From Romanomermis culicivorax (lineage: Eukaryota > Nematoda > Enoplea > Mermithida > Mermithidae): DNA of 64,000 bases. The DNA is taken from assembly GCA_963922205.1 (NCBI GenBank), contig CAWUHX010000074.1:1178001-1242000 (forward strand). The letters run 5' to 3'. Below the pieces are notes generated by a model, which was given only the letters and a program-made list of their open reading frames with translations, had not been told where the DNA came from and searched no databases. Both the position numbers and the translations under genes were made by a program. Shown here piece by piece: positions 42,297-53,700 of the stretch. Position 1 is the stretch's first letter, and each line of letters begins with the position of its first letter.

Positions 42297-44329
42297 ACTA
42301 TAAAATATACTATGATTAGTCCGAAACATTGGCGGCCATCATTTTACTGGATCAAATTTTTGGTGTACTGATTCCCTGTTGCCAAATGTGATATTTTTTT
42401 CATATGCTAGAACTGATCAACTTGCTCGAACTGTACCGAAGTTATGAATGACATTGTTCCAATAGTAAAAGATTCAGACTGATTTTTTTACCCAAAAAAC
42501 CGTGGTGAACATTTGAAGAGATAATGAGTTTGACCTAAATTTGACCTAACTACAGTAAAATTCTTTCTATATGAAAATTATATGCAGTAATGCCAATGGC
42601 TGACTTCACTCAAATCTACAGAAAGGGTAAACCAACAGCATTCTAACTCCCGACCGATTAAAAGCTCATGTCTCTCACTCAAGCTGAAAAATAGCGAGGG
42701 AAGCACATTATAGTCACTTTCAGAACTATAAAGAAGCCTGAGATTCATTGCACTGACCCGACATTAGGATAATCCCATCATTGGGACTAAATTTCTGATC
42801 CTCAGTTTGAGCTAGTCGCAATGTTGAGATATTTTCTACCAGTGCACAAACAATATCCATTTCAGGATTAACTAATAGTGAGGTTTAAATTCGACTTTGT
42901 GAATTGCAAACATTTTTATGTTTATTTGCTTTAGTGATATAAAATGTTAGTGCAACCCAACAGCTAGGGCTGGGAATAATCTTTACATTGAGCTCGTTGT
43001 AATCCTGATGACATTGAGATTATACCAAACTTGAGATGAAATTGAGTCACCTTTTGTTCTAGATTATCTTGAGTTCGAGCTTAGACCCATTTAGTGCAAC
43101 TGTATCTTCGTTACAGACATTGGGCACCGTATGCAATTGGGCAACAGGGTAATACATACAAACATGTCATAAAAAACCTCCGGATTCAGCCATGCCAATT
43201 TCAGGGGTGTGCCCTAAATCCGACTCCCACTTCTCCCTCTCTCTGCTGGCACTCCCACGGCAACAGTACACTGTTTTGAAAACAGTACAGGAGCAATCGG
43301 GATGGGTGAAATGGCTTCCCATCTGCAATGCTGCAAAAAGCGCTCTTTCTGCAAATTTAAGTTTAAATCCAAAAATTGTGAATAATGCTATTTTGTTGAA
43401 TAGTCTCAACAAGCACTTGTGATAACTTGATTTCGAGTACCTATATTGAGAGGAAAAATTTGTTTATAGCTTGTGATCAGTAAAACTTACGGAGTGAATT
43501 ATATACGATATGTTATATAAAATGAGAATTAAGTATATCCTGCACAATCAATTTAGTTCTAGAAGACTCTGTGCTGTAGCTTTTTTCTAAAAAAACTGAG
43601 TAGGATTTTATGTGTCACTTTTCAATAGTTGATTCCTTTTTTATTAAAGCTAAATTTAATACAAAAGTTCAAAGACTTGGAAGCACACATGTGTGAGGAG
43701 GAACATGGGGCTGCAAACTACACCAAGAGTTCTGAAAGTGGAAAATTTTGTATGAAAAAAATTTTTTGGTCAACTTTTTTTAAATTTGTTGTTCCAAAAA
43801 AACGTCAAAAAATCAGGGTCTACCTAAGTGCCCTCCTCAAAATTTCGGAGATGCACATTGGTTGGAAAGTGTGTTGATGCACTCAGCTGCAGAATATACT
43901 TTTCCACAGACATAGACAATTTTTTTGAGAAAGAATGAAAATCCAATATAAAGGAAGTGAATTTTTTTCCAACTTTGACCCAAGTTCTCAAAAATCTAGT
44001 CCACTTCTTTTTCTACCATGGCAACTGTCGAAGCAAGTATATTCTCCTTTTTTCTGCCCGATCGGGGCATTTTCTAATAAACTAGTTCACCTCTTTTTAG
44101 TGGGCCTCAACCATGCACAAAAACTTTCATAGAAGCACATTGAAGTCTTAAATTTGGTCATCTGCACTTCAAAAAAACAATAAAAAAACTTCAAGCAACG
44201 AATTCTCACCTCCGGCAAAAGTAAAGGATGTGTAAACCGCATAGTAGTTAAAAAACGTTGTAAAAATACTGAAAGGTATTTATTGAATTTATCTATTGAT
44301 ATCTATTCAATTCCTCATGGTTTAGAATC

Positions 44330-45000
44330 CTTCAACCCAAAAAATCGCAGAAATACCTTTGTTTACACAAATGACTTTTTTAGTGTAAACTGACTCCGTC
44401 TATTGAATTTCCCATGGTCAGAAACATTTTCCCTCAAAAATCGCAGAAATACATTTGTTTACACTCAATATGAATTGATGTGTAAAGTGATCACTTTCAT
44501 TATCACGAAAATACGCTTGTTTACACCCACGATAGTTTTTTTTGTAAGATGATCGCATTCATCAAATTCTCCGTGATCGAAAAACCCCGCCCACCGGGAA
44601 ATCACGAAAATACGTTTGTTTACGACCGGAATAAGTTTTTGTGTAAAGTGATCGCATTCATCAAAGTCCCCGTGGTCGAAAACCCTTTCCAGCAAAAAAT
44701 CACGAAAATACGTTTGTTTACACACGGGATAATTTTTGGTGTAAAGTGATCACATTCATTGAATTCCTCGTGGTCGAAAGTCCCCTCCACAAGAAAACTA
44801 CGGCAACACGCTTGTTTACACTGTGGATAATTTTTTGGTGTAAAGTGGGGTAAAGTGAGGACGTCTATTGAATCCCCCGCGGTCGAAAACTCCCTCCACT
44901 GAAAAATCACGGAAATACGCTTGTTTACACCGGGGATAATTTTTCGTGTAAAGTGACCGTGTCCATCAAATTCCCAATAGTCGAAAACCCTTGCAGCCCA
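44330..45000. repeat. 98 bp minisatellite, block A
   Basis: About seven units of about 98 bp are marked by TACGCTTGTTTACAC near 44350, 44450, 44510, 44607, 44707, 44805 and 44910. Each unit has TTTACAC facing GTGTAAA across about 16 bases, a small potential hairpin. Open frames on the minus strand cross units but shift frame, so I do not take them as coding. Confidence 0.75.
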
Positions 45001-45739
45001 AAAATCCCAATGAGGCTACAGGTATATTTGAAACTGCAAAAAAATTGGTAGTGCATTACGCTGCAGAAAAAATTTTTTTTGAACCCGTAAGCATTATATA
45101 ACAAAATTGGGGAATTTGGCGTTTTCCGGGACTTTGGACAACCATATAATTGAATTGAGGCCATTTTTCAAACAAAGAAAAATTCGCATTTGGGATTTCA
45201 CCCCCAAGATGCTTAGGCCGAAGTATGGAGGTTGGATATGGCACACCGATTGCTGGGCATGGTGGAACTGGGGGGCCTTAAAAAGTGCGTTTTTTACCTG
45301 TTTTTGGGGCCCCACCGAGCACCACTTGCAGATAGAGGCGAAATGACAAAAGGCACCCCATAGTTTGCCCCTATGCCCGATATTATGCAAAAAAACCCGA
45401 AGGTTCTAGCTCTTACCGTTTTGGCTCTAGAGGGGGGGGGGACATGAAATTAGGGGGCCGAGTATATTATAGGTTGACGCTGTCGCGCCACCTATGATAA
45501 ACTAGTTCACCTCTTTTTAGTGGGCCTCGACCATGCACAAAAACTTTCATAGAAGCACATTGAAGTCTTAAATTTGGTCATCTGCACTTCAAAAAAAAAA
45601 TAAAAAAAAACTTCAAGCAACGAATTCTCACTTCCGGCAAAAGTAAAGGATGTGTAAACCGCATAGTACTTAAAAAACGGTGTAAAGATACTGAAAGGTG
45701 ACCATATCTATTGAATTCCTCATGGTTTAGAATCCTTCA

Positions 45740-46440
45740 ATCCAAAAAATCGCAGATATACCTTTGTTTACACAAATGACTTTTTTCGTGTAAACTGACT
45801 ACATCCATTGAATTTCCCATGGTCAGAAACATTTTCCCTCAAAAATCGCAGAAATACATTTGTTTACACTCAATATGAATTGATGTGTAAAGTGACACAT
45901 CCATTGAATTCCCCGTAGTCGAAAACCCCTTCCATAAGAATCACGAAAATACGCTTGTTTACACCCGCGATAGTTTTTTTTTATAAGATGATCGCATTCA
46001 TCAAATACTCCGTGATCGAAAACCCCGTCCACCGGAAAATCACGAAAATACGTTTGTTTACAACCGGGATAAGTTTTTGTGTAAAGTGATCGCATTCATT
46101 AAATTCCTCGTGGTCGAAAACCCCTTCCATCAATAAATCACGAAAATACGTTTGTTTACACACGGGATAGTTTTTGGTGTAAAGTAATCACATTCATTGA
46201 ATTCCTCGTTGTCGAAAATCCCCTCCACAAGAAAATTACGGCAGTACGCTTGTTTACACCGTGGATAATTTATTTGTGTAAAGTGAGGACGTCTATTGAA
46301 TTCCCCGCAGTCGAAAACTCCCTCCACTGAAAAATCACGGAAATACGCTTGTTTACACCCGGGATAATTTTTCGTGTAAAGTGACCGCGTCCATCAAATT
46401 CCCAATGGTCGAAAACCCTCGCAGCCCAAAAATCCCAATA
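45740..46440. repeat. 98 bp minisatellite, block B
   Basis: This is the counterpart of block A with about seven units (near 45757, 45857, 45946, 46046, 46148, 46245 and 46347). Units correspond one-to-one with block A, so the 1420 bp unit was duplicated after the minisatellite had formed. Confidence 0.75.
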
Positions 46441-47334
46441 AGGCTACAGGTTTATTTGAAACGGCTAAAAAATTAGTAGTGCATTATGCTGCAAAAACTA
46501 ATTTTTTTGAACCCATAAGTATTATATAACAAAATTGGGGAATTTGGCTTTTTCCGGGACTTTGGACAACCATATAATTGAATTGAGGCCATATTTCAAA
46601 GAAAAAAAAATTCGCATTTGAGATTACACCCCCAAGATGCTTAGGCCGAAGTATGGAGTTTGGATATGGCACACCGATTGCTGGGCATGGTGGAACTGGG
46701 GGGGCCTTAAAAAGTGCGTTTTTTACCTGTTTTTGGGGAACCACCGAGCACCACTTGCAGATAGAGGCGAAATGACAAAAGGCACCCCATAGTTTGCCCC
46801 TATGCCCGATATTATGCAAAAAACCCGAAGGTTCTAGCTCTTACCGTTTTGGCTCTAGAGGGGGGGGACATGAAATTTGGGGGCCAAGTATATTATAGGT
46901 TGACGCTGTCGCGCCACCTATGATAACAAAATTGGGGAATTTGGCTTTTCCCGGGACTTTGGACCACCATATAAATGAATTGAGGCCATATTTAAAAAAA
47001 TAAAAAACCGCATTTGAGATTGCACCCCCAAGATGCTTAGGCCGAAGTATGGAGCTTGGATATGCCACACCCATCGTGGGGCATGGTGGAACTAGGGGCC
47101 CTTAAAAAGTGCCTTTTTTGCATGTTTTTGGGGCCCCACCGAGCACCAATTGCAGATAGAGGCGAAATGACAAAAGGCACTCCATAGTTTGCCCTATGCC
47201 CGAAATTATGAAGAAAAAAACCCGAAGGTTCTAGCTCTCACCGTTTTGGCTCTAGGACATGAAATGGGGGGGGGGACATGAAATTTGGGGGCCACGTATG
47301 TTATAGGTTGACGCTATCGCACCACCTGTGATTG

Positions 47335-48290
47335 GATTCGAATTTTGTGTTCAAAATTCGTAATTTTTGGAATTTTCTCATTTGAAAAATTTTAAAACCA
47401 GTAATTTATTCGTTAACTCTCATGAACTTAGCCGAAAAGATATGACTGAAGAGTAAAAAATTTCCGAAAACTACTTCCATGAAGCTTCCAAACTGAGTTT
47501 ACGTCAAGAAAGGAATAATCGCATCAAAAAGTTCAGAGACTTGACGTATTGATCTTCCTCAAAAAGCGTTTCAAGGAAAAACTGTGAATCTTCATTAAAT
47601 ATCAAGATATTGAAGATTACCACTTAAAGCATTAGATAATACGTTTGAGTTGATGAAAACTATTATACATTAAATGATAGGTGAAGGTAGACATTCTGAA
47701 AGCCGCGTCTGAGCTATGTAATACATATAGTCTGTTTTTCTTGAAATGCTTCCAAATAATGAAAGTGGAAAGCAAGTAGTATTTCAGATTTTTCCGATTT
47801 TCTGATGAACAAAATATCATGTAGGGCTGGAAATTTCTGAGCATACTGGCCTGACCTTTAGCGATATTTCGAGTGGAAAATTTTACAGTAAGAACTTTAT
47901 GTAAACAATTTCGACGACAGTACCGATTTGTGTCACTTTTGCATCTGGAAGCATTTTATAGAAAACAGGCTATAGTTATGATTATTAAAGTTATAACCGG
48001 CGCGAAGCGCCGGAAAATTTTGAGATTTGGACATACTAAAATGCACCAGAATGCTTCTTTTCTGTATGAAAACACCAAATTTTTTTATATTTAATGATAG
48101 GTGAAGGACATTCTGAAGCCGTGTCTGGGCTAGGTAACACATATTAATAATTATTAAAGTTGTAATCGATTATTAACATTTAAAATGCACCAAAATGCGT
48201 ATTTTTTGTACTGTATCCCCAAAATTGTCTTCCCTAAATGGGAAAGAGCCGTTTGTACTTGTACAAATGACTACCTCAATTTCGCTTGCC
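47335..48290. repeat. Dispersed repeat with GC hairpin
   Basis: It is the inverse of 7860-8450, with the palindrome CCGGCGCGAAGCGCCGG at 47997-48013. The TAGTCTG MITE at 47726-47974 is inserted here and absent from the other copy. ACACATATTAATAATTATTA-like ends recur at about 48140. Confidence 0.5.
47726..47974. mobile_element. MITE, TAGTCTGTTTTT family, copy f
   Basis: Ends TATAGTCTGTTTTTCTTGAA and TATAGAAAACAGGCTATAG are inverted; the interior matches 38755-39003. The flanking repeat without it is at about 8000, which serves as an empty site. Confidence 0.7.
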
Positions 48291-48405
48291 CCCAAAAATT
48301 TTCATTTGCCTCCGGCAAAAAAAAACACTGGTGTAAACCGTTGCTGACAGATTCGAGTAGTACTAAACAAGAATTCACGCGTCTATCATATTTGAAATAA
48401 GCATA

Positions 48406-49541
48406 CAGGGTCTATTCCCAAGTGAGCGATTCTCAAATGAGCGAATTCCCATATTGGTGATTGCAAACGAGCGACGCGAATTTAATAAAACTTTCTTCAT
48501 ATTTTCCTTCTTTACCTTATATTTTTATTTGTATGTATTTCTTTTTTCTGTAGTTTTCTGGGTGCATTGTTAATGTTTTCGTTTACCTACGTATATTTTA
48601 ACGTTTTCATCTTCTGTCTTTGCTTTCTCTCATTTTCGTTTTTCTTGTCATCTACTTTTTTCTTTTTTGTTCGTGAAACAACACATTACATTTCAAATAG
48701 CCGTAGTCTCCTGTATAATTCTAGTACAGTTCCACATGCATGAGTCATTCATCCTTGTAAGCGTGAAAATCTTCATAAAAAACATGAACAAAAGTATGCT
48801 GAAACAAACAAAATATCAAGAAAAATCAACAAAAATGAAGACATTAAGAGTAAGTGAAAATGAGTGGAAAAGCATTAAAAAGAAAGGAGACATGAAGACA
48901 GTGACAAGAAAGAAGGAGCAACATAGAGAGAGCAGCAAGAAAGAAAGAAAAAAATGGGAAAAAAGAACAAAAAATCAGGAGAGATTGAAAGCAAAAAACT
49001 AAGATGAAAAATAATAAAGAAAAATCACAAAGGATAAAATTATGTGGAAAGTACACCGTGCCGAATTGTATAGGAACTATACGGGAGACTATGCTTACTA
49101 AAAATAAGAACCTGTAATTTGTTGTTTCATGAGCAAAAAAGAAAAAAGTAGATGAAAAAAATGAAACTAAAAGAAAACCGAGACAACAGACGAAAACGTA
49201 AAAACATACATAAACGGAAACATTAACAATACGCACAAAAAACAAAGAAAAAAATACATACAAAGAAACATATAAGGTAAAGAAGGAAAACATGAAGAAA
49301 GTGTTACTACAAATTTTGGTTTGGAATTGCAAAATTGCGAATTCGCTCACATGGGAATCGCTCACTTGGGAATTCGCTCACTTGGAAATCGCTCAATTGA
49401 GAATTCGCCCAATTGGGAATCGCTCACTCAGGAATTTGCTCACATCGGAATTCGCTCACTTCGGAATTCGCTCACTTGGAAATTCTGTCACTTGGGAATC
49501 GCTCACGCGATAATCGCTCACTTGGGAATACCCCGGTGTAC
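48406..49541. mobile_element. Foldback element with long arms and a 17-18 bp end array
   Basis: The termini CAGGGTCTATTCCCAAGTGA and its inverse TCACTTGGGAATACCCCGGT bound the element. Arms of more than 300 bp are inverse copies (for example AAAACATACATAAACG at about 49200 against CGTTTACCTACGTATATTTT at about 48580). The right arm ends in about ten units of GGAATTCGCTCACTT. There is no transposase. Confidence 0.7.
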
Positions 49542-50604
49542 AGTGTGAGCCAAAAAAAAGGCGACCGATACTGACTTTCATAGCTTTCAAATGAGTGAAG
49601 CATTTTAATGCGATTTCCTGCCATCGAGAGATAAAACATCTGGCATAAAAACTGCAAAGTTTCAGCCAAATTTTCCTAATATTGATTGACGAATTGACGA
49701 ATATTGAATCAAAAATACTGAACGTCGATTTTTTTGCAAATCAATTTCGAAAAATTGACAAAAATTGACAAAATCAGTATGATTGACAACAGAAACGTAC
49801 AGTAAATCCAATCATAAGAAACATATAGCTACTGCGAACTACAAGAGAGCCGTTTTAGTGTGTATTGTTTTCCCTTTTACCAATAATTATAATTTTTTTA
49901 ATCTGGTCGATGACAGAATTGATTTTGCTTCAAATTCACTTTTTTTCAATTTCAAAACAAAAGCTCTTGATTTTGGACAATATCTGCCCATATTGAAACG
50001 AGAAGTTGCTGACTTTGAATTACGTGTAACTTACAAATCTGGGTAATTTATCGTGGGTAAACAGCTTTTCAAAACATTTTTCTACAATAGGAGAACTTTT
50101 ACTTTGATTTCACAACTTTTACTTTTTAAAAATGCCAACTTTTACTAAATTTCTGTTTGTACAGTAACCATAAAGGCTAGAAGCATAAAACCTGACCCTT
50201 GTAACAAAGATAAACAGGGCATTCTAATGCAGCAATTCGCGTTATAAAAGCTGTATCTGTCCAAAAAATATGAATGTCAGCACCAGTCACCTTTTTTTGG
50301 TTCACCCCGTATAAGGAAAGAAAATTCGCCAAAAAAGAAACAAATCGTCAAGTTCCGATTTTTGATTAAACTTAGCACAAAAAATTTACGCTTTCAAGTG
50401 AAATAAATGCCAGATTCGTTCTTAGTGTCAAAAATTACCCCTATTGTCAATTTTTGAGGAATATACATTTTAGTCCAAATTTTACAAAGCTAAATCTTAA
50501 CAGACTCCCAGCAGGGTGTAACAATGCCTTTACACACCGACCTCATTGCTTCATCGCAATGGACCGCTGCTGCTGAGGATTTTCGATCGATTCGATCCGA
50601 CGTC

Positions 50605-50771
50605 ATGAAGGTTTATTTTGCGACGTTCTTTTATTGTATTTTGACGACACAGTTATGGCATGCCGCAGACTTCGTTTCAGTGGCGGAGATCATCGCTTCC
50701 AAAGTGGCCGACGCCGCTAAAGATCTTTTACAAGGGAAGAAAGAAATCGTCAAAACCGCTGCTGATGATAT
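50605..50771 (+). CDS. Exon: signal peptide, copy 2
   Basis: MKVYFATFFYCILTTQLWHA is the signal peptide; the exon differs from copy 1 at three residues. The donor is GTGAGC at 50772, phase 2. The open frame upstream (from 50524) diverges faster and is probably 5' untranslated. Confidence 0.65.
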
Positions 50772-53700
50772 GTGAGCATGATTTCTTAAGCTTCACGTGA
50801 TTATTTATACTGTAATTATTGATACCGGTACTTATAGTCTGTATTTTATAAAATGCTTCCAAAATGAAAAATGACGCAAATTTGCAGTGACTTGAAAATC
50901 TTCTACATGAACCTTTTACTGAAGAATTTTTTACTCTGAAAATTTGTGGTTGCAAGTTGAGTGTTGTCACAAATTTTCAGTTCTATATATGATGTACCAC
51001 TTGACAAAAAATGCAGAAAATATAAAATGGTACTTGCTTCCCAGATTTATAATTTTGAATCATTTTAAGAAAAACAGACTATGCACTTTATGGCCTAACA
51101 AATTTTGTCCAAAATTTTTTACATGTTGTGGCGCGATAGCGTCAACCTACTGGACACCCGAGTTCGCCCCCTCTGAAGCCAAAACGGTAAGCGCTAGAGC
51201 CTTAGGTTTTTTCATAATTTTGGGGACAAACTATGGGGCGCATGTGGTCATTTGACCTCTATCTACAAACAGATTTTTTTTGTACATGACCCATTTGTAC
51301 ATGTACAAACGACAGTCAATATTTTATTTGCACAATTTGTACATAGCAAAAATACGTATGAATAAGTAACCTGTGTTCCTCTACGTCATGGCCAAGGACT
51401 AATAACCCAATAAGTGTAATTTTCAAATTGTATTCATAACTACGAAACAAGCCGTTGATTCATTAAAGTTGAGCAAAAAATTGAAATCTTTGAGTTTCAA
51501 GTCTACAAACATTGTGGAACAAATTTTGTAGTAAACTATCCAATAGCATAACATGAGAAATCGACGGTTGATGACGAGTGAGAATCTTCCGGGGCTTTTT
51601 TGAGGCTTTTAGTTCCAGCATGCCCCACGTTGGGTATAGCATTACCGAGCTCGATACTTCGCCCCATGCAACTACCCAGTTTGCAGCCTTTTCTTCCATG
51701 AAAATATGGTTTAATTTCATTTATGCGAGGGCGCAAAGTCCCGAAAATTACCAAAATTCCACAATTTTGTTAAAGTTAATGTCTTCAAACAAATAATCTT
51801 TTGCATTACATTTTTTGCTGTATGTTTTTTAAGCGTGATGATTTCGGTATTAGTACCCCTGGTGGCCACCATACATGCACATAGGTAGGGTAGGGGGGTA
51901 AACGCCCATACCTGAGACCCTGGCCACCCCCCCCCCTATGGCCAAAAAAATCGTCAAAACACCCCCAGTGAACTTTTTTCAAGGCAGCTTTTTTCATGAT
52001 TTTTGTGCATATTTTGTATGAAAAACAGGCTTGTAGAACTTTTTTTGTTTTTTTGCTCACCCACCCCCCCCCCTACCCCCCTGGGAAAAAAACCATGGAC
52101 CCTCCCCCCTGAAAAATTCTTGCCGTGCATGTCTGGCTGGCCACCCATCTGGGTTATTCAAAAAATATCTACAGTAACTGGTTATGACGCGTAACGGCTG
52201 GAATGCAGAACGTTGTCTGAAAATTAGAGTAAATGTGGCGTCGAGTAACTAGTGCACCTTAATTTATCGAGGCTAACTAAAAAAGCAAAATCAAGCTGTC
52301 AGGCGCCATCTCGGGATTGCTGAAAAAATTCTGAGTGGAAAACTTAGAAGAGACAAGAAAACTGAATTGGGATGACAGTTTTCATGAAAGGGGGCGGGGG
52401 AATCTACAGTAATTGCACGTTCATACGCAGTATAGTGATCTAAACCGAACTCTTGAAAGTTACTCCAATAGACATCTTATACTATTTCTTAGGCTCAGAC
52501 TTAAAGGCGAAGCTAAGCGCCCGGAGGGCGATTTTAATCAACAATACGAACCTGCGGTCAATAGGCCTAGGCTAAAGCGAAGGCTTAGGCTTAGGCTTAG
52601 GCTTAGGCTTGGGCTTAGCCTTGGGCTTAGCCTCAGGCCTAGCTTCAGGCTTAGCCTCAGGCTTAGCCTCAGCCTTAGCCTTAGGCTTAGCCTTAGGCTC
52701 AGGCATAGGCTTAGGCTTAGGCTTAGGCCTGGGCTATCATTTATCAAGCACGTTATACCGCTTATGCCTTTTCACACAATTTACCCTATTACTGTAGGTA
52801 CTTTTTGCATTCACACGTTATAAGACGGGTGTCCACCATGACGCACTAATTCCATGACTTCATGCCCACATGTCTGGGTGCATAAAGTCGTAGTAGAGGT
52901 GCATTTGTTCATGTGACTACCCTGAACCACCCAGCCCAAATGGTTAAGGATAGGCAACGGTTGAGAATGGGCCATTGTTGAGAATAAGCAATTGTTAAGG
53001 ATAAGCGGGACTAGTAATCCTCAATTACGTGATCACATGACCCCGAGGGGTTCCAGTGAATGGGGTGGTAGCATTTCTGAGCTTGATTGGCTTGGCTACA
53101 GGGTCACTTCCACTACCGACTCATTTCCGGGTCATCTCCACCACTCGATCATTTTCAACACCTGGTCATTTCCACTACTGCAAGGTCATTTTTGCCAGGG
53201 ATCACCCACACCGCGGGCTCATTTCTACCTCTGGATCATTTTTGCACCGAGTCATTTCTGCTACAGGGTCACTTTCACCACTGACCTTGTCGGACTATCG
53301 GAGCTTCACCTGGATGGACTCTTAGAGCTCTGCCTAGTTGGACTGCAGAACCGTGCCGAGCAAGTGAGACAGTTGTCCGTAAGTAAAACCAGCAGTCCAC
53401 ATGCGAGACGCAGTAATCTGCTGGTGAGACGCAGCCACCCGCGGGTAAAACGCAGCCGTCTGTTAGAAAATCGAAAAAGTTTGTATAATTTTTAATAAAT
53501 GATCGAATCACTCATTCGTCATAATTAATAGCAGAACATTCTCTAAGTCTTTTATGAAACGTTGTTTTTTTCAGAAATAGTAGTAGAGTCACTAACGTTA
53601 ATCCCAACCACATTCTATTTTTAACCATACAGTATAGTGTTGGAAAATTTTTTATTGGGAAAACACGTAAAGATTTGTTTCTATAAAATTTCTGATATAT

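Larger units (their letters stand above)
44081..47334. repeat. Higher-order tandem repeat, 1420 bp unit
   Basis: Two full units (44081-45500 and 45501 to about 46924) and a partial third (46923-47334) are visible; ACTAGTTCACCTCTTTTTAG marks the unit starts at 44081 and 45501. Each full unit contains a block of about seven 98 bp repeats, then one copy of the 400 bp dispersed repeat on the minus strand (45095-45495, 46526-46924). The third keeps only the 400 bp part. Confidence 0.75.
42297..50604. other. Intergenic region between the two gene copies
   Basis: I see no convincing exon. 42297-43880 and 49540-50330 show nothing I can name, apart from short open frames without support. 43880-44085 is a dispersed repeat, 44081-47334 a higher-order tandem repeat, 47335-48290 a dispersed repeat with a MITE and a hairpin, and 48406-49541 a foldback element. 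From about 50340 the sequence matches the 5' flank of gene copy 1 (from about 12510). Confidence 0.5.

Noticed and set aside
44465..46327. Several minus-strand frames across the 98 bp repeats
   Set aside because: The unit length is not a multiple of three and the frames drift between units; they arise from the repeat.
44330..46440. CRISPR-like array
   Set aside because: The repeats are contiguous 98 bp minisatellite units without distinct spacers, in a eukaryotic genome.
52992..53495. 167-codon plus frame
   Set aside because: It is formed by the degenerate GGTCATTTCCAC repeat.
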